Positions 1 through 11,199 of a stretch of DNA of 64,000 bases are shown in pieces. Position numbers and translations under genes: made by a program. This stretch comes from Gramella jeungdoensis (lineage in GTDB: Bacteria; Bacteroidota; Bacteroidia; Flavobacteriales; Flavobacteriaceae): positions 496,001-560,000 of the forward strand of contig NZ_JAMSCK010000004.1 of assembly GCF_023805255.1 (NCBI RefSeq), read 5' to 3'. Position 1 is the stretch's first letter; each line of letters starts with the position of its first letter. The notes below the pieces were generated by a model. That model was given only the letters and a program-made list of their open reading frames with translations. It had not been told where the DNA came from and ran no database searches.

Positions 1-1237
1 CCTGATCTAAAGGAAGCCCATTTCTAAGACAATCAATTAATCGCCAGTCCATGATAAAATCCATTCCCCCATGGCCCCCTACTTTCTTCGCCATATCACC
101 TACTTTACGTACAATTTCCGGTGTATATTTGTCTTCAACAGCCTTAAGTTCTTCCTCGTTTAACCAGGAATGTCCTTTAGAGATACGCTCAGGACTTGGC
201 CATTTCCTAGCAAAGGCTTCAGTACCACTAACTAAATGTATTCTGGAATATGGCCTAGGTGATGTCACATCATGCTGCACCATAATACTCTTTCCATTTT
301 TAGTTTTGATCAAGGTCGTGTTCATATTACCTCTATAATCTCTACCCACGAACTGATCATAAAAGCTATCTTCAGCTGCTAATTCTCTTGCTTTTGCTGC
401 CATATGAAAATCATTACTGGAAAGTGAAGTTAGATAATCCATTTGATCTCCACGATTAATATTCATTATCTGACATATCGGTCCAAGGCCATGGGTTGGA
501 TATAAATTTCCATCACGTTTATAATTTTCCCTTAATCGCCACATATCCTCATAACCATCTTTACTAAAATTAAGGTCTAATAGATTGTGTATATAGGCAC
601 CTTCCCCATGAATAATTTCTCCGAAATAACCCTGGCGTGTCATATTTAAGGTTAAAAGTTCAAAGAAATCATAGCAACAATTCTCCAGCATCATGCAATG
701 CTTCCGGGTTTTTTCTGATGTTTCAACCAACTCCCAACATTCATCAATTGTTTTAGCTGCCGGAACTTCTACTGCCGCGTGTTTTCCAGCTTCCATAGCA
801 TACACTGCCATGGGTGTATGCCAATTCCATGGGGTAGCAATATAAATTAGGTCCAAATCCTCACGATCTACCATCTCTTTCCAAGCATAATCGCTACCTG
901 AATATAAATCAGGATTATGTGAGGTTCCTTCTAACATTGCTTTGGCCTGTTCTGCCTGCTTTGGCCTAAGATCACACAAAGCTTTAATTTCCACTCCTTC
1001 AATCTTGCTCATTCGATTAACAGCACCGGGGCCACGCATTCCTAATCCAATAAATCCAATTCTCACTGTATCTAATTTTGGAGCCGCGTATCCGGACATA
1101 TTAAAGCGTTGTTCCCTTAATTGACGGGCTGATCCCAACAATTGGTCGGTGCTTTTACAGCTTACCAAACTACCACTTAATAGTCCTAATCCTCCTACTC
1201 CGGTTAATCGTAAAAAATCTCTTCTGTTATTTTTCAT
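1..1237 (-). CDS. GH109-like / Gfo-Idh-MocA family enzyme (probable alpha-N-acetylgalactosaminidase), C-terminus cut by window edge
   Basis: I translated this from ATG at 1237 to the left edge (about 412 codons); the C-terminus lies outside the window. The N-terminus has a twin-arginine motif (RRDFL, residues 5-9), a hydrophobic stretch and a lipobox-like Cys27 (SLVSC), so it is probably a Tat-exported lipoprotein. A Rossmann fingerprint GFIGLGMRG follows at 61-69. Segments LENCCYD, LYPTHGLGP and GGHGGMDF resemble what I recall of the founding GH109 enzymes, which use bound NAD to cleave alpha-GalNAc. The gene is last in the GalNAc block, 20 bases after the amidohydrolase gene. A plain sugar dehydrogenase of the same superfamily is the alternative. 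GH109 is favoured because of these motifs and the AgaS, GH123 and kinase neighbours. Confidence 0.8.
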   Translation of the reverse strand, partial: MKNNRRDFLRLTGVGGLGLLSGSLVSCKSTDQLLGSARQLREQRFNMSGYAAPKLDTVRIGFIGLGMRGPGAVNRMSKIEGVEIKALCDLRPKQAEQAKAMLEGTSHNPDLYSGSDYAWKEMVDREDLDLIYIATPWNWHTPMAVYAMEAGKHAAVEVPAAKTIDECWELVETSEKTRKHCMMLENCCYDFFELLTLNMTRQGYFGEIIHGEGAYIHNLLDLNFSKDGYEDMWRLRENYKRDGNLYPTHGLGPICQIMNINRGDQMDYLTSLSSNDFHMAAKARELAAEDSFYDQFVGRDYRGNMNTTLIKTKNGKSIMVQHDVTSPRPYSRIHLVSGTEAFARKWPSPERISKGHSWLNEEELKAVEDKYTPEIVRKVGDMAKKVGGHGGMDFIMDWRLIDCLRNGLPLDQ

Positions 1238-1257
1238 AATTTCTATAAATTGAAGTT

Positions 1258-2247
1258 CTATGGTTTTAAAAATTGATAGGTCTTTTTCGCATTCAGATAA
1301 AATATTTTCTCAACAACCTTTTCGGGTAGATTGAGTCCCTGAAATTCCCCTTTAAATTCAGGAGCGGTTAAAGTCTGAGAGGTGGCGAAGAAATCATAGT
1401 GAAAATTCCATAAGCGTTCGAATTTCTCTGCTATTTCTTCTGCCGGGATAGTTCCATCATCTATTACATCAGTTCCATAAATAATCCTATCCTGATATTC
1501 TATACAGAAATCACGAACATCTTTCCAGTTATCTTTGGCTTGAATTTGCAAATGGCAGACTCTTTCCGCTACATCAGTTAATGTATTTGGAAATCGATCC
1601 AGACGTTTGGCTACTTCCTGAATACTCCATTCCATACTAAAAAGATGCAGACCTACATATGTGAGTTTAGGAAACTTTTCAAGCATATTGTCGCGTGCCT
1701 CCATCTGTTCTTCGTAGGAAGGATATTGCTTTTGAAGATACATATGATATTCAGGATGTTCTCTAAAGTAATTACGGTCTGAATCAACGGTCATTTCTTC
1801 TAAGGGTAACCAGCAATTCCTTGGTTCTCCCTGATGACCAATAAGCATGATTTTATTATCCTGAAGATATTCGAAAATTGGATTAAAAATGGGATCATCA
1901 ATCATTACAAAACTGCCATCCTCATGGTGATAGTCAAAGCCTAAATCTTTCCATATTTTAACACCCACTGCGCCATTATTTAATCCACGTTTTATTTGGG
2001 CAATGGCATCATCAACGAATTCTGGTGTACCCCATTTTTTAAAATTAAACGTAGTGAAGTATTTTACCCTACCGGGGTATTTTTTCTGAAGGGACAGAAT
2101 TACTTTTTCCTGTTCTTCAATTTCATCAAAAAATGGAATATTCGTATTAATAGAAAGAAAACCAGCATTATACTCCATCATTTTCTCCATTTTTTCAAAG
2201 GAGAGTGTATTTAGATGTACATGTGCATCTATAAATTTTGGTATCAT
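1258..2247 (-). CDS. Amidohydrolase-family (PF04909-like) metal-dependent hydrolase
   Basis: A 329-residue cytoplasmic TIM-barrel metallohydrolase without signal peptide. Visible metal-site elements are H9-x-H11 (DAHVH), K97, H138 (GHQG), H201 (GLHLF) and D260 (YGTD), in the order expected for the superfamily. It lies between the GalNAc catabolic genes and the GH109-like gene, separated from the aldolase gene by a hairpin. The block shows no NagA/AgaA-type deacetylase, so this protein is a candidate for GalNAc-6-phosphate deacetylation or for opening a lactone, but that is inference. Its sequence is clearly different from the fuconolactonase-type amidohydrolase at 52313-53155. Confidence 0.85.
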   Translation of the reverse strand: MIPKFIDAHVHLNTLSFEKMEKMMEYNAGFLSINTNIPFFDEIEEQEKVILSLQKKYPGRVKYFTTFNFKKWGTPEFVDDAIAQIKRGLNNGAVGVKIWKDLGFDYHHEDGSFVMIDDPIFNPIFEYLQDNKIMLIGHQGEPRNCWLPLEEMTVDSDRNYFREHPEYHMYLQKQYPSYEEQMEARDNMLEKFPKLTYVGLHLFSMEWSIQEVAKRLDRFPNTLTDVAERVCHLQIQAKDNWKDVRDFCIEYQDRIIYGTDVIDDGTIPAEEIAEKFERLWNFHYDFFATSQTLTAPEFKGEFQGLNLPEKVVEKIFYLNAKKTYQFLKP

Positions 2248-2325
2248 AGTGTTTTCTTTTAAAAGTTAATTTCTATTAAATCACCAGATCAACAACTCAA
2301 TTCTTAAACCTGGAGTAGGAATAAA

Positions 2326-2347
2326 GCAAGCCTGAAAACAGGCTTGC
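2326..2347 (-). terminator. Perfect 9-bp hairpin after the aldolase gene
   Basis: Arms 2326-2334 and 2339-2347 are exact reverse complements around an AAAA loop. On the minus strand the stem is followed by TTTATT. It sits 9 bases past the aldolase stop and before the amidohydrolase start. It could end or attenuate the agaS-kinase-aldolase transcript. The U-tract is short, so partial read-through is plausible. Confidence 0.6.
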
Positions 2348-2355
2348 AATATCAT

Positions 2356-3180
2356 CTATTTATTATTTTGAACAATTTGCAATTTTGTCTTAACCAATTT
2401 TGTTATTTCACCAGTAGCCACTGGAAAAACTTTTCTAAGATCTATTTCTTCATTATTCCTTAATTCACTTTGTAAGGTCTTCATAAAAATATTCTTGATT
2501 TCAGTTGCAAGATTAACTTTACAAATCCCTCTAGATATAGCTTTTTGCATTTGGGAGGCCGGGACTCCAGATCCACCATGTAAAACTAAACTAGCATCGG
2601 TTGATTTAGAAATCTTTTCAAGTAGATCCAGCTGTAATTCAGGTTCGCTTTTATAAAATCCGTGAGCTGTACCAATCGCAACGGCCAGCGCATCAATTCC
2701 CGTTTCATCCACAAATTGTTTTGCCTCCTCTGGTTGCGTAAAAACCTGTTCATCATGTGACTGGCCTAATTTGGCTACATAACCCAGTTCAGCTTCAACG
2801 TGCGCTCCATAAGATTTTGCACGTTTTACTACCTCTTTGGTTATTTCAATATTGTCTTTAAAAGGCAATTCACTCCCATCTATCATTACAGAGTCAAAAC
2901 CGGCATCCAGGCATCGTTGTGCCAATTCTACAGAGCCACCATGATCAAGATGGATCCAGCCTTCCACACCAAATTGCTTCAACCCTGTCCGACCTAAATT
3001 CACAGCCGTTTCCAGCCCCATATAATCGATAGAACTTTGCGTAAGCTGTAGAATTAAAGGTTCATTCAGTTCAGAAGCAGCATTAAGTACACCATGCAGT
3101 GTTTCTAAATTATAAAAATTGGTAGCCAGTATTCCACGGCCTTCACTTCGCAATTGTTGTAATTTTTCTTTTAGTTTCAT
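2356..3180 (-). CDS. Class II ketose-bisphosphate aldolase, probably tagatose-1,6-bisphosphate aldolase
   Basis: A 274-residue aldolase of the Fba/GatY/KbaY family. Zinc-site motif HLDHGG (D79, H80), acidic motif HVEAELG, metal/phosphate motifs IGTAHG and LHGGSG, and a C-terminal NLATEI segment are all present. The reaction expected is cleavage of a ketohexose 1,6-bisphosphate to glycerone phosphate and glyceraldehyde 3-phosphate. AgaS and a LacC/FruK-type kinase upstream point to tagatose bisphosphate as the substrate, completing GalNAc catabolism. The start codon overlaps the stop of the preceding kinase gene (TAATG), indicating translational coupling. Fructose bisphosphate specificity cannot be excluded from sequence. 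Confidence 0.88.
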   Translation of the reverse strand: MKLKEKLQQLRSEGRGILATNFYNLETLHGVLNAASELNEPLILQLTQSSIDYMGLETAVNLGRTGLKQFGVEGWIHLDHGGSVELAQRCLDAGFDSVMIDGSELPFKDNIEITKEVVKRAKSYGAHVEAELGYVAKLGQSHDEQVFTQPEEAKQFVDETGIDALAVAIGTAHGFYKSEPELQLDLLEKISKSTDASLVLHGGSGVPASQMQKAISRGICKVNLATEIKNIFMKTLQSELRNNEEIDLRKVFPVATGEITKLVKTKLQIVQNNK

Positions 3181-4124
3181 TAAAATTCTTTCTTTCTGAT
3201 TTTATTCAGTTTTCCTTCTATATTCTCATTCTTAGCAAATGCCCCGGTACCACCAGCAGCAGTTGTACTCAGGGAGCCGGTAAGGTTAGCATAATCCAGA
3301 CACTCCGTTAAAGAAGCACCATCGAGGTATTTTTTTAAAAAGCCCGCATTAAATGAGTCACCAGCACCAATAGCATCCACATATTTGTTATTTAGATAAG
3401 GTTTAAGAGCAATATCTTCTGACTCATGAATTACTCTTCCTCCTTGATCTCCTAATTTTAAAGCAAGGATATTTGTAAACTGTTTTATATGATTTATTGC
3501 CTCTTCCAAACTATTTCTTCTACTAAGCCTTAAAAGCTCCTTTTCATTGGGCAAAAAAACATCTACAAATGGCAGGCACTCCTGATAATTAAATTTCCAT
3601 TCATCTTCTGGATCTACTTGTAAATCCAAAGAAGTGCTGATTCCAGCCTCTTTAGATTTTTTAAATAATTCTACAATATCGTTTTGAATTCCCGGCTGTA
3701 AGAAATAATTCGAAAAATGTAAATGATCGAATTCCGTTAAGTTATTCCAGGGCACGTGTTCGATACTTAATTCATTCATCGCACCACAGTAAGTAACATT
3801 AGCCCTATCCTGGTCATAATTCATCACCACTGTTATTCCTGTTTTATTGATTTCAGAAAGCTGAACAAAACGCGTATCAACATTTTTAGTGTGGAGCTCT
3901 TTTAAGATAAATTTTCCAAAACTATCCTTTCCTAAAAGACCACAGAACGATGTTGACACACCAAGAGCTGCAATATTAGTAGCTAAAATTGCAGATGAAC
4001 TTCCAAGAGTGAAATCCATCTTATCTGCAATTTTCTCAGAACCAATTTCAGGAAAACCTTGGATATTATTTAAGATAAGGTCTATATTTAATTCCCCGAC
4101 AACCAGGATTTTCTTCTTATTCAT
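3180..4124 (-). CDS. PfkB/ribokinase-family sugar kinase (candidate GalNAc kinase)
   Basis: A 314-residue PfkB-family kinase. I place the start at ATG 4124, three codons inside the longer TTG-initiated frame. This start overlaps the upstream gene by 8 bases, typical of coupling. N-terminal VVGELNID and C-terminal GAGDSFNAGF (anion hole and catalytic Asp) are diagnostic of the family. It looks ribokinase-like, unlike its LacC/FruK-like neighbour. A SusCD/symporter system delivers unphosphorylated sugar, so a GalNAc 6-kinase is needed in this block, and this protein is the best candidate in the window. That function is inference. Confidence 0.85.
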   Translation of the reverse strand: MNKKKILVVGELNIDLILNNIQGFPEIGSEKIADKMDFTLGSSSAILATNIAALGVSTSFCGLLGKDSFGKFILKELHTKNVDTRFVQLSEINKTGITVVMNYDQDRANVTYCGAMNELSIEHVPWNNLTEFDHLHFSNYFLQPGIQNDIVELFKKSKEAGISTSLDLQVDPEDEWKFNYQECLPFVDVFLPNEKELLRLSRRNSLEEAINHIKQFTNILALKLGDQGGRVIHESEDIALKPYLNNKYVDAIGAGDSFNAGFLKKYLDGASLTECLDYANLTGSLSTTAAGGTGAFAKNENIEGKLNKIRKKEF

Positions 4125-5040
4125 GAGTTTCAATTTTCACTGTTTTAATTAGCCTCTCTACATCTGTTTTTTTCAACATCCCCAAGTCTTTATTCAGACA
4201 ATTGGCTGTGCCACATGCAGCACCCCAGGCTGCAACCTCTTCGAGAGTCAATTTTTTATTCAGCGCATAGAGTATACCTGCTGTTAAACAGTCTCCACTA
4301 CCTACTGTACTTATGATCTGCGCTGGGTCTATGTCGATTTTTGCTTTAATAATAGTTCTCTTGTAAGCGAGTTCGAGTCCTTCACTTCCCCTGGTCAGTG
4401 CAATTAATTCTACCTTGTCACCTAAAAATTTACGTAGTGATTTAATATCAGAGGAACCACATAAAGCTTCAGCCTCTTTATGATTAAGATGAATTCCAAA
4501 AAAGCCTACCTTCAATGCCTCTTCCAATTGTTTTCCTGTACAGTCAAGAATCACCTTCGTACCTTGTTGCTTTGCAAGTTGGATCAATCTTCTATACCCA
4601 TCTTCAGGAGCTTTGGAAGGCCATGAGCCAGACATACTTATAAATTCAGCATCTATAGACTGTTCCTTGAATTCCTTGAGAAAACTTTCAAAATCCTCAT
4701 TAGTGATAACCGGACCTGGTTCTAATAATTCTGTATGATTTAAATTCGGATTATTTGAAATGAGGGTATAGCATCTCCTGTTATTCTCCTCTAATTCAAC
4801 TCCACCAAACTGAACAGCTCTTGACTGAAACTGCTCCTTAATCCATCCCCCTGTATGGCCACCCCAAAAACCTAAAACCTTTGAATCGACTTCTAACTCT
4901 GCCAGTGCTAAAGCAACATGTACACCTTTACCCCCCGGAAATTCTTCAATCATCGAGAACCGGTTAACAGTTCCTTTATTAAAGCCATCAATCCAGGCGT
5001 AGCAGTCAATGGATGGATTTGGACAAATACTTAAAACCAT
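4117..5040 (-). CDS. PfkB-family 1-phosphofructokinase / tagatose-6-phosphate kinase type
   Basis: A 307-residue kinase of the FruK/LacC branch. The N-terminus is of the NPSID type (ICPNPSIDCYAW), followed by PGGKGVHVALAL for substrate and ribose binding, and GSGDCLTAGIL near the C-terminus with the catalytic Asp. In this position, directly after AgaS and before a class II aldolase, phosphorylation of tagatose 6-phosphate to the 1,6-bisphosphate is the likely job. It starts 9 bases after the AgaS stop and overlaps the next kinase. Fructose 1-phosphate kinase activity is the alternative, but no PTS gene is nearby. Confidence 0.87.
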   Translation of the reverse strand: MVLSICPNPSIDCYAWIDGFNKGTVNRFSMIEEFPGGKGVHVALALAELEVDSKVLGFWGGHTGGWIKEQFQSRAVQFGGVELEENNRRCYTLISNNPNLNHTELLEPGPVITNEDFESFLKEFKEQSIDAEFISMSGSWPSKAPEDGYRRLIQLAKQQGTKVILDCTGKQLEEALKVGFFGIHLNHKEAEALCGSSDIKSLRKFLGDKVELIALTRGSEGLELAYKRTIIKAKIDIDPAQIISTVGSGDCLTAGILYALNKKLTLEEVAAWGAACGTANCLNKDLGMLKKTDVERLIKTVKIETHE

Positions 5041-5049
5041 TTCCTCTAT

Positions 5050-6186
5050 TTATAATTTTTGTGGATATATTTTCACGCCTTGTACTACTCGGGAAATAGT
5101 ACCAGATACTGAAGGATTGTCCGGATCTAAACCTAGATTCAGGCTTTTATAAAGACCTAAGAGTTGTCCAATAAGGGTAGCAGGAACAACAGCAAGTTGT
5201 TCTTCTGAGTTTAAATGAAGGTCAATATTAAAGCACGCATTTAATCGAGGATCTTGTTTTCTTCCCACAGCGACACATGGTATATGGTTTAACTGTTTCG
5301 TATTACTATCGGCGAGATCAAATTCATATTGAAAAACATGATCATCGGTTGAAAACAAATAAACCAATAAGGTCTTATCATTAATTACAGCCCGCGGACC
5401 ATGACGAAAACCTAAAAAAGAATCATGTTTGCATATTACTTTACCATCAGTTAATTCCTGTAATTTTAGATGAGATTCTCTTGCAATCCCCACAAGTGGA
5501 CCGGATCCTAAAAAAACGACCCTTTCAAAATCAGTATTTGCAATTTCTTCAAAAGACGCGCTCTTTTCCAATATATTCCTTGCACTGCTTGTTATGGATT
5601 TAATTGAGCTTTCTTTTTCCTGAATATTATCTAAATCGCTAATTAATAAAATACTCAAAAGCATAGAAGTGAAACTACCCGTCATGGCCAGGCTTTTATC
5701 GTGAGCATCTTCCGGTAGTAATAAACCATATGACTTATTGCTTTTTTTAGAGGTATACTTCATTAATTCACCCGCATGGTTACAGGTAATTATTAGATGG
5801 TAAACTTCATCACAATACTGATCAGCAAGGTTCACAGTTTCAATGCTTTCCGGGCTATTACCGGAACGGGCAAATGAAACCAATAGAATAGGATGATTCT
5901 TCTGAAAAAAGAAGTGCGGATGCGTAACAATATCCGTGGTACTAACTGCCCTAGTCTGACAACCCGTATTTATTTGAGTGTAAGCCTGTGCGGCCTCTCC
6001 TAAAAAAGCAGAAGAACCTGCTCCAGTTAGAATAATTTCAAGGCCCTTTTTCTCCATTAATGGACCAATGAATTTCTTAAGACTTTCACTTTTCTCAAGT
6101 ATTAATTTATAAACATCCTCCCATAGGTTGGGTTGATTGTTAATTTCTATCTCCGTAAATGATCTTTTATTTTTAATCTTCGTCAT
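5050..6186 (-). CDS. agaS: AgaS-type SIS-domain galactosamine-6-phosphate isomerase/deaminase
   Basis: A 378-residue cytoplasmic protein with two SIS sugar-isomerase domains. Visible motifs are TGAGSSAFLGEAA, VSFARSGNSPES and LGFRHGPRAVI, which match the AgaS subfamily rather than GlmS or GlmM. The family converts galactosamine 6-phosphate to tagatose 6-phosphate and ammonia. It heads the cytoplasmic part of the GalNAc operon, 77 bases after the sulfatase, and is followed by the two kinases and the aldolase. This is the strongest single marker that the locus handles galactosamine rather than glucosamine. Confidence 0.9.
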   Translation of the reverse strand: MTKIKNKRSFTEIEINNQPNLWEDVYKLILEKSESLKKFIGPLMEKKGLEIILTGAGSSAFLGEAAQAYTQINTGCQTRAVSTTDIVTHPHFFFQKNHPILLVSFARSGNSPESIETVNLADQYCDEVYHLIITCNHAGELMKYTSKKSNKSYGLLLPEDAHDKSLAMTGSFTSMLLSILLISDLDNIQEKESSIKSITSSARNILEKSASFEEIANTDFERVVFLGSGPLVGIARESHLKLQELTDGKVICKHDSFLGFRHGPRAVINDKTLLVYLFSTDDHVFQYEFDLADSNTKQLNHIPCVAVGRKQDPRLNACFNIDLHLNSEEQLAVVPATLIGQLLGLYKSLNLGLDPDNPSVSGTISRVVQGVKIYPQKL

Positions 6187-6263
6187 ATAAAAATGTAAAA
6201 TTCTATTCTTTAGTGTGTTAGAGACAGATAACTATCATTAAAAATTATTTTAGAATAATTTGA

Positions 6264-7706
6264 TTATTGATGTTTCTGGCTTTGATTTTTCAGAAAACTG
6301 AAATTCTGATTATGTGTCCTTATAGAATCCATCATATGGATTAAATTTTTTGTTATGTCAGGATACTGTGCAGCAATATTATTTTTTTCTTGTGGATCCA
6401 ACGCTATATTATACAGTTCCACATGAGGATCAACAGTATTTATTTGTAGTCTAATTGCTTTCCACTCATCTTTTAAAATGGCCTGTTTACCACCAGATTC
6501 ATGAAACTCCCAATACAGGTATTCATGTTTTTTCTGCTTTTTGCTGTCACGAAGTGTAGGTAAAAATGAAATTCCATCCACAGCAGGAAATTCTTGATTT
6601 AATCCAGAAACTTCTGCGAAGGTTGGGTAAAGGTCCCAGAAAGCACCTTGGAATCCGGAAGTACTACCGGAAGCAATTTCTCCAGGCCATCTAACAATGA
6701 ATGGAGTTCTGATTCCTCCTTCAAATAAATCTCTTTTCACCCCTCTATACGGTCCACTACTCTCAAAGAAATCTACATCTTCCATTATACGCCCACCTTC
6801 CAGATGTGTACCGTTGTCACTTGTGAAAATAACGATGGTATTATTATCATAACCTTTCTTTTTAAGAGCCGTCATTATCTGACCTACATAATTGTCTATA
6901 CTTTCAACCAATGCAGCGTAAGCTGCTTTCGGATGTTTTTGCGCGCCATAATGTCTCCCTTCCGGCCAGGCTTTTTCCGGTTCATATTTACTCACATTAT
7001 CAGACAACATATGGTTGCTTATAAACTTGTGGGGCACCACCAATTCTGCATGAGGAATTGTAAGAGATAAATACAGAAAAAAAGGCTTGTCATGGCTGGA
7101 GCTTTCAATAAAGTCAACAGCAGCTTCTGTAAAGATCTCATTTGCATAGCTACCTTCAGGGGTATTCAATTTGGTCATTTTTCCATTTTGTATAACATCT
7201 AATGAGTCCGGTCGCTGGAAATGTGCATCTACATGATGAAGGTGACCAATGAATGCATCCCAACCTCGTTTTTCCGGCGAACCTGTACTACCTTTAAGAC
7301 CCAGACCCCATTTTCCAAACATCGCATTTGTATAGCCTCCTTCTTTCAACATTTCAGGTATAATCCTTTTAGAGGAATCCAGGGGAAATTCTCCATTTCC
7401 TCGTACTTTTGTATGTCCAGTATGTTGGCCTGTAAAAAGTGCGGCCCTGGAAGGAGCACAAACTGTGCTTCCTGAATAAAAGTTATTAAATTGCATTCCT
7501 TCCCTAGCAAGTCTGTCAATATTAGGAGTAAAAAAGATATCCTGTCCGTAAACACCAATATCTCCTATCCCAAGATCATCTGCCATAATCAAGACAATAT
7601 TAGGCTTGTCCGCCACCTCTGTTTTATTTTTTGTGGCCTTGCAGGCTACCAAACTAAAGCTGAGTAACACATAAAGAATTATATTTTTTCTAAACTTTAA
7701 AGTCAT
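6264..7706 (-). CDS. S1-type formylglycine sulfatase, lipoprotein
   Basis: A 480-residue sulfatase. The N-terminus carries a lipobox ending at Cys22 (SLVAC), so it should be membrane-anchored in the periplasm or on the surface. Metal-site motif MADDLGIGD at about 41-49 and the maturation motif C83-A-P-S-R are present, so the cysteine can become formylglycine. No maturase is encoded here. The gene is 33 bases downstream of GH2 in the GalNAc block, so a sulfated Gal or GalNAc target is plausible. The exact S1 subfamily cannot be read by eye. Confidence 0.92.
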   Translation of the reverse strand: MTLKFRKNIILYVLLSFSLVACKATKNKTEVADKPNIVLIMADDLGIGDIGVYGQDIFFTPNIDRLAREGMQFNNFYSGSTVCAPSRAALFTGQHTGHTKVRGNGEFPLDSSKRIIPEMLKEGGYTNAMFGKWGLGLKGSTGSPEKRGWDAFIGHLHHVDAHFQRPDSLDVIQNGKMTKLNTPEGSYANEIFTEAAVDFIESSSHDKPFFLYLSLTIPHAELVVPHKFISNHMLSDNVSKYEPEKAWPEGRHYGAQKHPKAAYAALVESIDNYVGQIMTALKKKGYDNNTIVIFTSDNGTHLEGGRIMEDVDFFESSGPYRGVKRDLFEGGIRTPFIVRWPGEIASGSTSGFQGAFWDLYPTFAEVSGLNQEFPAVDGISFLPTLRDSKKQKKHEYLYWEFHESGGKQAILKDEWKAIRLQINTVDPHVELYNIALDPQEKNNIAAQYPDITKNLIHMMDSIRTHNQNFSFLKNQSQKHQ

Positions 7707-7739
7707 TTCAAGAATAAGTAATATATCAATTATTGCTGC

Positions 7740-10886
<3,147 letters not shown>

Positions 10887-10899
10887 CTACAAAAAAAAC

Positions 10900-10909
10900 T
10901 ATACGTAAG
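10900..10909 (-). promoter_or_regulatory. Candidate DeoR (AgaR-like) operator, CTTACGTATA
   Basis: The minus strand reads CTTACGTATA. The same 10 bases occur at 21805-21814 in front of the sodium:solute symporter gene. The site is just downstream of the predicted GH2 promoter, about where transcription should begin, a typical repressor position. The binding protein is assumed to be the DeoR-family protein encoded at 20834-21595. Confidence 0.5.
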
Positions 10910-10926
10910 TTTTAATCTTTCATTTA

Positions 10927-10958
10927 CAAACTTAATTATAATTTTCAATTTTGCACAA
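10927..10958 (-). promoter_or_regulatory. Bacteroidota-type promoter for the GH2 operon
   Basis: On the minus strand a -7 element TAAGTTTG (10934-10927) fits the TAnnTTTG consensus exactly. A TTG (10958-10956) lies 21 bases upstream as the -33 element. Transcription would start near 10920, leaving a leader of roughly 45 bases before the GH2 ATG. Confidence 0.6.
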
Positions 10959-11199
10959 CTTTATTGAAAAACTTCAGGAATTTCACAACAAATACCCGTA
11001 TAAACACTATAAAAACTGACTTAAACAATATAAATTAGGAATAATAAAAAGTTCAGCACACTGAATTTTTCACATATATTTTATAATTAATTTTTGTTTT
11101 TAATATTTTTTTATAGTTTAGCGAAAGAAATCGTAAATTTATTTATTTCTTTTTCTGATTATATATCCAAACTAATTACTCTTTAAATTATTAACTAAC

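Noticed and set aside
7190-7202. A near match to the GntR-type site (about 11 of 13 bases)
   Set aside because: It lies inside sulfatase coding sequence, away from any promoter, and lacks the symmetric ends.
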